From: Solemya velum gill symbiont
GTDB lineage: Bacteria; Pseudomonadota; Gammaproteobacteria; Chromatiales; Chromatiaceae
Direction: 5' to 3'
Assembly: GCF_000787395.1 (NCBI RefSeq)
Contig: NZ_JRAA01000002.1
Coordinates: forward strand, 1-64,000
Length of the DNA stretch: 64,000 nt
A program made the translations under genes and the position numbers. Positions 1 through 8,418 of this stretch are shown in pieces (position 1 is the first letter of the stretch; each line of letters begins with the position of its first letter). A model generated the notes under the pieces. That model saw nothing but the letters and a program-made list of their open reading frames with translations. It had not been told where the DNA came from and did no database searches.

Positions 1-175
1 CACGTCCACGGCCGTCACCACGTCCGTAACCGTAACCGTCGTTGTTCCAACGGTTGTCGTTGTAGTAGCTGCTGTCGTTGTCATCACCAAAGAAAGGCAT
101 GTCCCATTCTGCTACTGCAGCTGAAGAAGCACCCATGATTGCTGCAATTGCAGCTGCTGTAATAATCTTTTTCAT
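1..175 (-). CDS. Sulfur-globule-type secreted protein, second copy (partial)
   Basis: Only the first 58 codons are present; the gene runs off the left edge. The start codon is at 173-175. The N-terminus is a short signal peptide (KK, hydrophobic Ala/Ile stretch, Ala-x-Ala before EWDMPFF), followed by a Tyr/Asn/Asp/Gly-rich mature region. It is almost identical in this part to the complete gene at 409-867, so the two are a tandem duplication with a 233-nt spacer. Sulfur globule proteins coat periplasmic sulfur deposits in sulfur oxidisers and have this composition and a signal peptide. The assignment rests on composition and context, not on a catalytic motif. Confidence 0.65.
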   Translation of the reverse strand, partial: MKKIITAAAIAAIMGASSAAVAEWDMPFFGDDNDSSYYNDNRWNNDGYGYGRGDGRGR

Positions 176-356
176 TGTAAATTCCATAAAAAATTTAAAA
201 GAAGATGAATCTGTCGATCCGGGACATCCCGTATCAGTGTGAATTAGTATATAAGTATTTTCTTAAATTGCAATATTTTATTACTAATGAGATGAATTAA
301 TTTTGTTTATGTTTAAATTTATTCAATGGATGAGCAGCGACATTCGGGCAGACAAT

Positions 357-391
357 AAAAAAACCGGGCGGATAATCCGCCCGGTTTTTTC
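357..391 (-). terminator. Rho-independent terminator of the sulfur-globule-type gene
   Basis: A perfect GC-rich stem (AAACCGGGCGGAT / ATCCGCCCGGTTT, tiny loop) is followed on the minus strand by a T tract. It sits just after the stop codon at 409. The stem has A and T runs on both sides, so it could act in either direction. Confidence 0.85.
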
Positions 392-408
392 TCAGGAAAG
401 CGCAGGAA

Positions 409-867
409 TTACTGTGCGCAGTTACCTGGTGCAGATGGCGCGACCCGCGGAGCTGCTGGTGCAGGACCAGGGCCATAGCCATAACCGTAAGGAGCGCGAC
501 CGTAACCATATGGTCCACCACGGTAGTAACGATTGCCACTGCGATAGCGGTTATCCCAACGGTTATCCCAACGGTTATCCCAGTTGTTGTAGCCACGACC
601 GTAATAATCGCTCGAGCCATCGCCTTCCCAATCGGTATCAGCATCAGCATCAAAATTCATGTTGAAGCTACCACGACCTTTGCCGCGACCACGACCTGAA
701 CCACGGCCATCACCACGTCCGTAACCATAACCGTCGTTGTTCCAACGGTTATCGTTGTAATAGTTGCTGTCGTTATCATCGAAGAATGGCATATCCCATT
801 CTGCTACTGCAGCAGATGAAGCGCCCATGATTGCTGCTATCGCAGCGGCGGTTATGATTTTTTTCAT
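409..867 (-). CDS. Sulfur-globule-type secreted structural protein
   Basis: The product has 152 residues: a signal peptide of about 22 residues (MKKIITAAAIAAIMG, cut near AVA-EW), then a mature chain dominated by Gly, Tyr, Arg, Asn and Asp. Parts in order are an NDN/DGYGYGRG block, a GRGRGKGRG block, an acidic DADADTD block, three WDNR repeats encoded by a 12-nt tandem repeat, and a Tyr/Gly/Pro tail ending in Cys-Ala-Gln. A strong ribosome site (GGAGAGA) precedes the ATG. Proteins of this kind form the envelope of sulfur globules in sulfur-oxidising gammaproteobacteria, a role in keeping with secretion and low complexity. A different Gly/Tyr-rich envelope protein cannot be excluded. Confidence 0.7.
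   Translation of the reverse strand: MKKIITAAAIAAIMGASSAAVAEWDMPFFDDNDSNYYNDNRWNNDGYGYGRGDGRGSGRGRGKGRGSFNMNFDADADTDWEGDGSSDYYGRGYNNWDNRWDNRWDNRYRSGNRYYRGGPYGYGRAPYGYGYGPGPAPAAPRVAPSAPGNCAQ
549..584 (-). repeat. Three tandem 12-nt units coding WDNR
   Basis: GGTTATCCCAAC occurs three times head to tail on the plus strand (the last unit differs by two bases), giving W-D-N-R three times in the protein on the minus strand. Such repeats expand and shrink by slippage, so length variants of the protein are likely between strains. Confidence 0.85.
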
Positions 868-1027
868 AAATATCTCTCCAAACTCTATTGTTGTAAATAA
901 TTCCTACTGGCATCCGAAGTATTCATTACTACGCTAACACCCCAGTTAAGGCAGAAACGCTAGTATTTTCTTAAATACTCAAATTACTTTCCCTGATTTC
1001 ATCCATAAGCTAAGGAGTGCTTTATGC
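868..1027. other. Intergenic region upstream of the sulfur-globule-type gene
   Basis: This AT-rich 160-nt spacer must hold the promoter of the minus-strand gene at 409-867 and the 3' end of the mlaA transcript. No clear terminator hairpin or operator could be recognised by eye. Confidence 0.4.
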
Positions 1028-1783
1028 CTAAAAGTCTGAGAAATGCTTTGAATCACCATCCTTGATAGCATGTTGACGCGACTGGTAATACGCGTCTCTT
1101 TGAAAAACATATGGATCAAGCGCTGCCTGCTCTATGATATCCGAAGCCTCGAGCAACTCGGCACGCTCATCAACGACATAAAGTCCAACAGTACTATAAA
1201 CAATCTCGGTTTCTTCAACACCGCTTAAAGGGTGAAGAGTGACATCCACGATTGTTCCAGTGGTATCCCTCAGTGTTGAAGGGCCAAATATTGGCAGTAC
1301 GATATAAGGGCCGTTCTTGACTCCCCACACAGCCAGGGTTTGCCCGAAGTCCTCGTGATGCTTTTCCAGGTTCATTCGCGAAGCGATGTCAAACAGACCA
1401 CCAACACCAAGTGTTGTATTGACAAGCACCCTGGCAGTATCCGAGAGCGCCTCTTTCGGCTTGCCCTGCAGAAGATTGTTAATCGCAGTGATTATGTCAG
1501 CAAGATTCTCGAAAAAATTGCTCACGCCTTGCCTGATTGGCTTGGGTACAACAGCCCGGTAGCCTCTTGCGGCAGGTGCGATAATCGCCTTATCCAGCCC
1601 ATCGTTGAACTTGTACATGGAACGGTTGAATCCCATCCACGGATCTTTGATCTCGACTTCATCAACTACAACTTCTTGAGTAACTGCTGGCGGTGATGTG
1701 ACTTCCTGTGCAGCTGCCGGGAGAGAAAAAGCCCCCAGAACGAGCACCATGGAGAAAAACATGTTGAGGTAGTGCTTCCTCAT
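1028..1783 (-). CDS. mlaA: MlaA/VacJ-family outer-membrane lipid asymmetry protein
   Basis: MlaA removes misplaced phospholipids from the outer leaflet of the outer membrane and passes them to MlaC. The 251-residue product has a signal peptide (hydrophobic VLVLGAFSLPAAA) and the family core: DPWMGFNRSMYKFNDGLDK near residues 45-63, then RQGVSNFFENL, the ARVLVNTTLGVGGLFDIA segment, and GPYIVLPIFGPSTLRD. The start at 1783 was chosen because it begins the signal peptide; the frame stays open for 44 more codons upstream. Unlike enterobacterial MlaA there is no lipobox cysteine, so it is probably cut by signal peptidase I or kept as an anchor. No other mla genes are adjacent. It is divergent from the RNase T gene. 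Confidence 0.88.
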   Translation of the reverse strand: MRKHYLNMFFSMVLVLGAFSLPAAAQEVTSPPAVTQEVVVDEVEIKDPWMGFNRSMYKFNDGLDKAIIAPAARGYRAVVPKPIRQGVSNFFENLADIITAINNLLQGKPKEALSDTARVLVNTTLGVGGLFDIASRMNLEKHHEDFGQTLAVWGVKNGPYIVLPIFGPSTLRDTTGTIVDVTLHPLSGVEETEIVYSTVGLYVVDERAELLEASDIIEQAALDPYVFQRDAYYQSRQHAIKDGDSKHFSDF

Positions 1784-1908
1784 CACTTTAAGAATCCTGT
1801 TTTTTGTTTTAATAAGGACTCTGATTGTAGACTCAGGTTTTGAAAACAGCAATCGACTTTCACCCTGTTTTTCGCATAAATCCGGTCCAACTCTGTTATT
1901 CTGCCCCC

Positions 1909-2562
1909 ATGTCACAAGCCAAGCCCACTATTGCGAGCCGTTTCCGCGGTTTTTTGCCCGTTATTGTTGATGTTGAAACAGCCGGTTTCAATGCGGCAAC
2001 TGATGCCCTGCTGGAAATGGCGATGGTCACCATCAACATGGATGACAATGGAAAACTCTATGCAGATGAAAGAGTTGCGTGCCATGTTGAGCCATTTGAA
2101 GGAGCCAGTCTCGATCCCAAGGCTCTCGCTTTCAATGGTATCGATCCTGAAAACCCGCTACGCGGTGCACTCCCTGAAAGAGAAGCTCTGCAGCTCTGTT
2201 TTCAGCCTGTCAGGCATGCCGTCAAGAAAAATGGCTGTAATCGCGCCATCCTGGTCGGTCACAATGCCCCTTTTGATCTGGGCTTTATCAATGCTGCCGT
2301 TGATCGCTGTAGCTACAAACGCAATCCTTTCCACCCTTTCTCAACGCTCGATACTGTTTCACTGGCGGCACTTGCAGTCGGACACACAGTATTGGCCGTG
2401 TCAGCACAATTGAGTGGTATGGAGTGGAGCAACAGTGAGGCGCATTCGGCTATCTATGACGCTGATCAGACCGCCGAACTCTTCTGCCGGATCGTTAATC
2501 GCTGGGATGAGCAGGTTGACGAGAAACCCTGGCTCCCTCAAGCGATGGAAGAAGCCGGTTAA
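1909..2562 (+). CDS. rnt: Ribonuclease T
   Basis: RNase T is a DEDD-family 3'-5' exonuclease that trims tRNA and other stable RNA 3' ends. The 217-residue product carries the first exonuclease motif VDVETAGFN near residue 23 (Asp and Glu metal ligands), the second around LVGHNAPFDLGF, and the third with His and Asp in AHSAIYDADQTAELF, which fits the DEDDh class. Length matches the family (about 210-225). The ATG at 1909 was preferred over an open upstream extension because the known proteins start shortly before the FRGFLPV segment. It converges on the NarL-like gene with 45 nt between the stop codons. Confidence 0.93.
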   Translation: MSQAKPTIASRFRGFLPVIVDVETAGFNAATDALLEMAMVTINMDDNGKLYADERVACHVEPFEGASLDPKALAFNGIDPENPLRGALPEREALQLCFQPVRHAVKKNGCNRAILVGHNAPFDLGFINAAVDRCSYKRNPFHPFSTLDTVSLAALAVGHTVLAVSAQLSGMEWSNSEAHSAIYDADQTAELFCRIVNRWDEQVDEKPWLPQAMEEAG

Positions 2563-2607
2563 CTCAGCCAAAAACCGGGCGGCCTACGGAATAAGATGTG
2601 AGATCTG

Positions 2608-3282
2608 TCAGCTGTTACGGTGACAGAAGCCTGCCTCAACCGCCATAACAGCAGCTTCGACGCGCGAATGGACATCCAGTTTACGCAAGATCGCCTTGAC
2701 GTGAAGTTTGACGGTACCGTCTGAAATACCGAGATGGCGTGCAATCACCTTGTTGCTCTGCCCCTCTGCCAGGTGACAGAGAATCTCGCGTTCGCGCGGC
2801 GTCAGTTCACCAAACAGATCACCCCCGGTTTCGCTCTCCTGCTCCGGCTCATCCTCTTTCTGTACCGCTGCACGCGCAAGTATTCCGGTAAGTTCACGCG
2901 ACACCACGGTTACACCATCGAGAATCTGACCCAGTGAGTCGATCAATTCATCCGGCTCCATATCCTTGAGAAGATAACCGTCGGCACCGTGCTGAAATGA
3001 AGCCAGTACATCACTCTCGTCCTGGCTGGTTGTCAGCATCGCGATGCGCATCTGAGGATGGCTCTGACGCATCTTCTGCAGCACATCGATACCACTCATC
3101 TGTGGCATACGCATATCGAGCAGCACAACATCGGGTGTTAATGTATCAACCAGCTCCATACCATCATCACAATCCCCGACTGCGGCAACCACCTCTATAC
3201 CACGGCGTTCCAGCAGCTCTCGCAAGCCAATACGGAACAGTGCATGATCATCAATCAACAAGACTCGCATAATTCTACTCAA
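2608..3282 (-). CDS. NarL/FixJ-family response regulator
   Basis: This 224-residue two-component regulator has an N-terminal receiver domain (acidic pair D11-D12, phospho-acceptor Asp56 in VVLLDMRMP, conserved Lys in YLLKDMEPDE) and a C-terminal LuxR-type helix-turn-helix (LTPREREILCHLAEG, then SDGTVKLHVKAILRKL). It is the last gene of the overlapped minus-strand operon and lies 8 nt after the NarX-like kinase, its obvious partner. Overall layout is that of NarL. Target genes cannot be inferred from the window; no nitrate-respiration genes are adjacent. Confidence 0.9.
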   Translation of the reverse strand: MSRIMRVLLIDDHALFRIGLRELLERRGIEVVAAVGDCDDGMELVDTLTPDVVLLDMRMPQMSGIDVLQKMRQSHPQMRIAMLTTSQDESDVLASFQHGADGYLLKDMEPDELIDSLGQILDGVTVVSRELTGILARAAVQKEDEPEQESETGGDLFGELTPREREILCHLAEGQSNKVIARHLGISDGTVKLHVKAILRKLDVHSRVEAAVMAVEAGFCHRNS

Positions 3283-3290
3283 TCGTTTAT

Positions 3291-4853
3291 TTATTCAGCC
3301 TGGGCTATCGCAGGAGTCGGACGGTAAAACATTTCAACACGCGTACCTTCGCCGGGCTCACTCTCAATACGTAACTCTCCACCCATGCGTCGTGCACGCT
3401 CTTCCATGATAGACAGCCCGATATGTTCTCCGGGACTGCCAATCGGCGCCTGTACAAAGCCGACACCATCATCTTCTATCAACAGTTGCAGCTCTTCATC
3501 ACGGCAGCTTAACATCACGCGTACCATGTGTGCCTGCGCGTGCTTGCGGATATTGGCGAGTGACTCCTGCACAATACGCACCATCTGCATTTCCTCGCTC
3601 GGATGCAAACGCAGACTGCGGCAGTTGAGCTGCAGAAAAACCTGGATTCCGGTCTCCTCTGAGAAGCGGTTAGTCATGCGTCGTAATGCAGGTAACAGGC
3701 CGCGCTGATCAATCGGTGCGCGAAAGTTGCCGAGCAGGGCTCGCAGCTCACGATTGGCCTCATCAAGCCCGTTTTTTATACGTTCGAGATCACGGCTTGC
3801 AGCGGCATAATCCTGATTCTGTGTCAGGGTATCAGCAAGCATACGAACCTGGAAACGCAATCCCGCAAGTGTCTGTGCGAGCGAATCGTGCAGTTCATGC
3901 GCCAGTGCAGTTCGCTCCTCGACGATCGATAGACGGTGTGCCTCCTCGTCTGAACGCTGCTTGGCGATAGCGATACCCAGGTGACTACCGATTGTAGTCA
4001 GAAGCTCCATGATATCTTCACGCCCCGAGACCCCGGGCTGTTCAACATAGATAGTATAGATGCCAAGCGTGTCATCATGATACTCAAGCGGTACACTGAT
4101 AACCTCAACCTGCTCGGCACTGAACATCACCCGGTTATTCATCCTGGAACAGGCCTCGGCGTCATGTTCGCATAACAGGTCGGCACTGGTAAGTGCCTTG
4201 CCGCACTGACACAACTGAACCGGCAGCAAATCCTGTTCCTTGGCAACCTTGTTATCAAGTCCGATAGCACCGACAAGCCGCATACGCCCGTCACGACTGA
4301 CAAGGCGAACTGTCGCGGTTTTTCCGTTAACCATCTCCTTGAAGATACGTAGAAAACGCAACAGTAACGCATCAAGGGTTTCACTCTGATTGATACTGGC
4401 AGCGACATCATAAAGAATTTTCAGTGATGCCGTTTTTTGTGCCAGCCGGCGTGTCTGGCGCTCAACACGATTATCCATATCCTCGTAGAGCTCGCTAAGC
4501 TCCCCGTAGACTGAATCTATATCGTGAGAAAGATGTTCAAGAACACCGAGGTCTTCATGCAGAACCTGGGCACCCGGCTCACCCTGGCACACCTGTGAAA
4601 CCGACTCCTGCAGTCGTGCAAGCGGGCGTAACAACTGGTTTTTTAACAACACTGCGGATGTAATAACACCGACCAGAGTCATGCTCACAGCCAGTATCAA
4701 AAGACCAAGGTCAGTGCTCATCATGCCCATTGAACGGATGTGCACGAAAGCGGCTATGTAGACCAGTACCAGGCCAAGCAGGCTGAAAGCGAACGGATAG
4801 ATCAAACGCGCTCTCTTTAATATCTCCCTGATTTTTTTGCCTTCGCTCTGCAT
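3291..4853 (-). CDS. NarX-like sensor histidine kinase without a periplasmic sensor domain
   Basis: The product has 520 residues: two membrane helices (about 21-37 and 48-70) separated by only about ten residues, a HAMP-like linker, a coiled coil (about 115-145), a GAF-like module (about 147-300), a HisKA_3 dimerisation domain with phospho-acceptor His322 in ALAHELHDSLAQ, and an ATPase domain (ESLANIRKHAQA, IEDDGVGF). The GAF region has a cysteine group, CQC at 215-217 plus C228 and C235, as in the central module of NarX proteins. The large nitrate-binding periplasmic domain of NarX is absent, so the signal is probably cytoplasmic, perhaps redox or gas related (inference). Its ATG overlaps the cca stop (ATGA). 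Confidence 0.88.
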   Translation of the reverse strand: MQSEGKKIREILKRARLIYPFAFSLLGLVLVYIAAFVHIRSMGMMSTDLGLLILAVSMTLVGVITSAVLLKNQLLRPLARLQESVSQVCQGEPGAQVLHEDLGVLEHLSHDIDSVYGELSELYEDMDNRVERQTRRLAQKTASLKILYDVAASINQSETLDALLLRFLRIFKEMVNGKTATVRLVSRDGRMRLVGAIGLDNKVAKEQDLLPVQLCQCGKALTSADLLCEHDAEACSRMNNRVMFSAEQVEVISVPLEYHDDTLGIYTIYVEQPGVSGREDIMELLTTIGSHLGIAIAKQRSDEEAHRLSIVEERTALAHELHDSLAQTLAGLRFQVRMLADTLTQNQDYAAASRDLERIKNGLDEANRELRALLGNFRAPIDQRGLLPALRRMTNRFSEETGIQVFLQLNCRSLRLHPSEEMQMVRIVQESLANIRKHAQAHMVRVMLSCRDEELQLLIEDDGVGFVQAPIGSPGEHIGLSIMEERARRMGGELRIESEPGEGTRVEMFYRPTPAIAQAE

Positions 4854-6094
4854 CAGCTCTCTTTTGTCCTTATCTTGCCAAGTTCTGTCTCGATCTCCCT
4901 GATACGAAGTTTTTCGATCGCTTCGCCGATCTCTTTTCCCTTTGCCCCACTATCGACAATCGCCCCTATATCGACCTTGCTTGCGACCTTGTACAAGCGT
5001 CTGAAAGTATCGGCATGCGGTGTTGCCTGGTTTTCAAATCCTGCGCGTCCACGCAGATCGGCCTCACAGGCGAGTAAAAACTCCTCGAAACGCTCGGGGC
5101 GTCGGAATGCATCCAGCGCACCCAGTGTTCTGCTGATGGTGTCGGCACGCAGTTCATCTGTTACGCGCCGGTAGTGCCCATGATACTCGGCGACAATCAC
5201 CGCCAGTTCACGAAAGTCATTGGACACACGCAAACGTTCACACAACCGCTTGACCAGCCTGACGCCGCTCTTTTCGTGACCATGGTGTCGCGGCCACTGA
5301 CTGCTGTCGGTCATCCCCTTACCAAGATCATGCAGCAATGCTGCAAATCGTACACGCGGCTCGCTTGAAAGTCTTGCTGCCTGTTCCAGCACCATCATGG
5401 TGTGTACACCCGTATCTATCTCCGGATGATGTCTTGCAGGTTGTGGCACTCCGTAGAGACGCTCGATTTCAGGAAACAGCAACTGCAATGCACCGCATTC
5501 TCGCAAGGTTTCAAAATAGCGCGATGGCGAATCGGTTGCCAGGGCCTTACAGGTCTCCGCCCAGGTACGCTCAGACACCAGGTAGTCGAGTTCACCGGAA
5601 TCGACCATACTGCGCATTAATGCCTTTGTCTCATCTGCAACACAAAACTCCTGTGCGGCAAATCTTGCAGCAAAGCGGGCAATTCGCAGTACACGTACAG
5701 GATCTTCCGTGAATGCTTGCGAAACATGCCTGAGCAGACGCTGCTGCAGATCCTGTTGTCCACCATATGGATCGATCAGGTTACCGTCGTCATCCATGGC
5801 CATCGCATTGACTGTCAGGTCACGACGTAGCAGATCCTCTTCAATGGTTACGTCAGGTGCAGCATGAAAAGCAAAGCCCTGGTAACCATGTCCACTCTTG
5901 CGCTCGGTACGTGCGAGAGCATACTCATCTTTGGTTTGCGGATGCAGAAAGACTGGAAAGTCTTTTCCGACAGGTGTGTAACCCTGCTCCAGCATCTCTT
6001 CAGGGGTGGCGCCGAGCACGAGCCAGTCACGCTCCCTGACAGGCAAACCGAGGAGTTGATCCCTGACCGCACCACCAACGAGATAAACCTTCAT
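4853..6094 (-). CDS. cca: Multifunctional CCA-adding enzyme (tRNA nucleotidyltransferase with HD domain)
   Basis: This enzyme adds or repairs the CCA end of tRNA. The 413-residue protein begins with the class II nucleotidyltransferase signature [11 protein letters not shown] and the E21-x-D23 metal-binding pair in RERDW, followed by [10 protein letters not shown] and an ERTWAE segment. The C-terminal half has an HD phosphohydrolase domain ([19 protein letters not shown]), which gives the bacterial-type 2',3'-cyclic phosphodiesterase and phosphatase activities. Length fits E. coli-type CCA (about 412). It overlaps both neighbours by ATGA junctions, so translation is probably coupled. Confidence 0.95.
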   Translation of the reverse strand: MKVYLVGGAVRDQLLGLPVRERDWLVLGATPEEMLEQGYTPVGKDFPVFLHPQTKDEYALARTERKSGHGYQGFAFHAAPDVTIEEDLLRRDLTVNAMAMDDDGNLIDPYGGQQDLQQRLLRHVSQAFTEDPVRVLRIARFAARFAAQEFCVADETKALMRSMVDSGELDYLVSERTWAETCKALATDSPSRYFETLRECGALQLLFPEIERLYGVPQPARHHPEIDTGVHTMMVLEQAARLSSEPRVRFAALLHDLGKGMTDSSQWPRHHGHEKSGVRLVKRLCERLRVSNDFRELAVIVAEYHGHYRRVTDELRADTISRTLGALDAFRRPERFEEFLLACEADLRGRAGFENQATPHADTFRRLYKVASKVDIGAIVDSGAKGKEIGEAIEKLRIREIETELGKIRTKES

Positions 6095-7899
6095 GACTCA
6101 GCCTCCTGCTCTTCTTCCTCACGCTGCTGCAACTCCCACATGTCAGCATAGATGCCGTTTTCACGAAGCAATTGCTGGTGTCTTCCCTGCTCGACGATAC
6201 GTCCCTGCTCCATAACCAGTATCCGATCTGCATCAACAACTGTCGAGAGTCGGTGCGCGATAATCAGGGTGGTGTGATGCTGGGCAACCTCTCGTAATGT
6301 CTCCTGTATTGCCTGTTCGGTCTTGCTGTCCAGTGACGATGTCGCCTCGTCAAAAATAAGAATAACGGGCTGCTTGAGAATCGCACGGGCAATGGCAACT
6401 CGCTGCTTTTCACCACCCGAAAGTTTCAGGCCCCGCTCGCCGACAACCGTATCCCAATCCTTGGGTAGTGATTCAATGAAACCACGGATATGTGCCATAT
6501 CAGCCGCCCTGACCACCTCTTCCCTGCTCGCGTCAGGACGACCATATGAGATGTTGTAATAGATCGTGTCATTGAACAGCACAGTGTCTTGCGGAACAAT
6601 GCCGATTGCCCTGCGCAAGCTCTCCTGGGTCACTTTGCTGATCGACTGGTTATCAATCAGGATGTCACCAGCAGTTACATCATAAAAGCGATACAGCAGG
6701 CGTGACAGTGTCGATTTACCCGCACCCGAGTGACCAACAATTGCGACCTTCTCACCGGCGCCAACAGTAAATGAGACTTGCTGCAGTATGCGACGCTCCG
6801 GCTGATAGCTGAAATCGACATTTTCAAAACGAATCTCACCACCGTCGAGTTGGATATCCCTGTCATCGGCGACAACCTGCACATCTGGAATCTGCTGTAA
6901 CAGGTCAAACAGGCGCTGCATATCGGCAAGTGTGTATTTCACCTGTCGATAGACTATACCGAGAAACCCGAGAGGTATGAATACCTGGATCATCAGGGTT
7001 GTCACCAGCACCAGGTCACTGATCTGCATACGCTGCTCAACAAAACCCTGCACCGCGTACCACATCACCAGGGTCACTGCGAGACCGATTATCGCTGATT
7101 GACCAAAATTGAGCAGCGACATGGATGTCTGGGTCTTGACTCCCCACTGTTCCCACTTTTTCAGCGTATCGTCGTAACGGTTGGTTTCAAGGTCTTCATT
7201 GCCGAAATACTTGACCGTCTCGTAATTGATGAGACTGTCAAAAGCCATGTTATTCGCTTCAGAATCGAGCCTGTTCATGCGGTGGCGGAAATCCATGCGC
7301 CACTCGGTAACGGCAAAGGTAAAAATGAAGTAAACAAGGATTGCACCGGCGACGACGAGAAAGAAAGTGACGTCGTAGAGTGTCAGAAAAATAGCCGCAA
7401 TCAGTAAAAATTCGACCCCGGTCGGGATGATATTGAAAACCAGGTAATTGAGAATCGTACTTGCCGAGCGTGCACCACGATCCAGGTCACGGCTGATACC
7501 GCCGGTCTGGCGTTCAAGATGAAAGCCGAGGGAGAGTTTGTGAAGGTGCTGCAAAACCTGTGTCGAGAGACGCCGCATGGCGTGGTAGCGCACACGCGCA
7601 AACACAGCATCACGCAATTCGTTGAAGAGTGATGCGAGCAGCCGCAGAAGTCCATAAAGCAGTACCAGGGCAACCGGTGCGACAAGCAGCGTATCGGCTT
7701 GCACCTTCTCAAGGTGATCAATAATCTCCTTGATCAGCAGTGGCACACCAACAAAGGCAAGCTTTGAGAGAACCAGCGACAGCAGCGCAATCAGTACTCG
7801 CCCGCGGTACTCCCATAGAAAAGGAGTTACGCTATTGAGACTACGCCAACTGAAGTGGTCAGCAGCGTCGTCGATGCTGTTTCTGTTCATGCCGTGCAT
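6091..7899 (-). CDS. ATM1/HMT1-type ABC exporter (fused permease and ATPase)
   Basis: The 602-residue half-transporter has six predicted membrane helices in the first about 310 residues and a C-terminal ATPase with Walker [10 protein letters not shown], the signature [16 protein letters not shown], Walker [14 protein letters not shown] and the switch His in IIAHRLST. The N-terminal part resembles the ATM1/ABCB7 group (exporters of glutathione-linked sulfur or metal compounds) more than lipid flippase MsbA, but substrate is inferred only. The start could also be the ATG three codons later (7890). It is first in the four-gene operon with cca and the NarX/NarL-like pair. Confidence 0.88.
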   Translation of the reverse strand: MHGMNRNSIDDAADHFSWRSLNSVTPFLWEYRGRVLIALLSLVLSKLAFVGVPLLIKEIIDHLEKVQADTLLVAPVALVLLYGLLRLLASLFNELRDAVFARVRYHAMRRLSTQVLQHLHKLSLGFHLERQTGGISRDLDRGARSASTILNYLVFNIIPTGVEFLLIAAIFLTLYDVTFFLVVAGAILVYFIFTFAVTEWRMDFRHRMNRLDSEANNMAFDSLINYETVKYFGNEDLETNRYDDTLKKWEQWGVKTQTSMSLLNFGQSAIIGLAVTLVMWYAVQGFVEQRMQISDLVLVTTLMIQVFIPLGFLGIVYRQVKYTLADMQRLFDLLQQIPDVQVVADDRDIQLDGGEIRFENVDFSYQPERRILQQVSFTVGAGEKVAIVGHSGAGKSTLSRLLYRFYDVTAGDILIDNQSISKVTQESLRRAIGIVPQDTVLFNDTIYYNISYGRPDASREEVVRAADMAHIRGFIESLPKDWDTVVGERGLKLSGGEKQRVAIARAILKQPVILIFDEATSSLDSKTEQAIQETLREVAQHHTTLIIAHRLSTVVDADRILVMEQGRIVEQGRHQQLLRENGIYADMWELQQREEEEQEAES

Positions 7900-7933
7900 T
7901 TGAGGTCTTTAGACAGCCTGTTATTCAGTGATT

Positions 7934-7962
7934 AACCCCATAGGATCACTCCCTCAGGGGTT
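7934..7962. other. Small inverted repeat between divergent genes
   Basis: AACCCC and GGGGTT pair across a 17-nt loop in the 133-nt gap between the ABC exporter and the S24-like gene. It may be part of a promoter or operator, but the arms are short and chance is possible. Confidence 0.3.
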
Positions 7963-8032
7963 GTACAAATGGAAAAAGAGCGGACAATATCCGATTATAC
8001 AATTACGAGACGTTGAAATCTGTTAAATCGTT

Positions 8033-8407
8033 ATGAGTGAATTCCCTGAAGTAAAAATTGAAATACCCGGCCAGGAGCAACAAGACGACAGCAGCCTCAG
8101 CAGCTGCTCCAGCTCCGAGCCCTTTGCACTGCAGGTACTTGGAGACAGCATGGAGCCCGAGTTCCCGGACAAGTGCATCATCATCATCGAACCCAATGAC
8201 AAGTGCAGCAACGAGGCCTATGTCATGGCGGACATCGAGGGCTCAAGGTGGTTCCGCCAGTATATGAATGATGACAAGGGTGAGCGCCTAGTCGCGGTCA
8301 ACAGCGAGTATCCGGATATCCCGCTGGAGGGACTCAACTGGAAAGTTGAGGGAATCATCGTGCAACGGAACATCAAGCGCGACATCAAGCACTACGAAAT
8401 CTATTGA
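8033..8407 (+). CDS. S24/LexA-like C-terminal fold protein lacking DNA-binding domain and catalytic lysine
   Basis: The 124-residue product matches the S24 peptidase fold of LexA and phage repressors: the nucleophile segment LGDSMEPEF (Ser39), then a beta-rich region ending in VEGIIVQRNIKRD. There is no helix-turn-helix; the first 30 residues are acidic and serine-rich. Where LexA has the catalytic Lys (a TVKRL-like strand) this protein reads SRWFRQY, so the general base appears replaced by Phe74 or a neighbour. It is probably not an active autoprotease and may bind a partner instead (inference). The ATG at 8033 is the only good start. The RND efflux genes follow 11 nt downstream, suggesting one transcript. 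Confidence 0.78.
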   Translation: MSEFPEVKIEIPGQEQQDDSSLSSCSSSEPFALQVLGDSMEPEFPDKCIIIIEPNDKCSNEAYVMADIEGSRWFRQYMNDDKGERLVAVNSEYPDIPLEGLNWKVEGIIVQRNIKRDIKHYEIY

Positions 8408-8418
8408 GAATTGAAATC

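Noticed and set aside
549-584. Tandem 12-nt repeat as a CRISPR array
   Set aside because: The units are contiguous with no spacers, keep the reading frame and encode WDNR in a structural protein.
303-665. Plus-strand frame of 120 codons opposite the sulfur-globule-type gene
   Set aside because: It crosses the terminator and mirrors the repeat region of the secreted protein; it has no start signal or domain.
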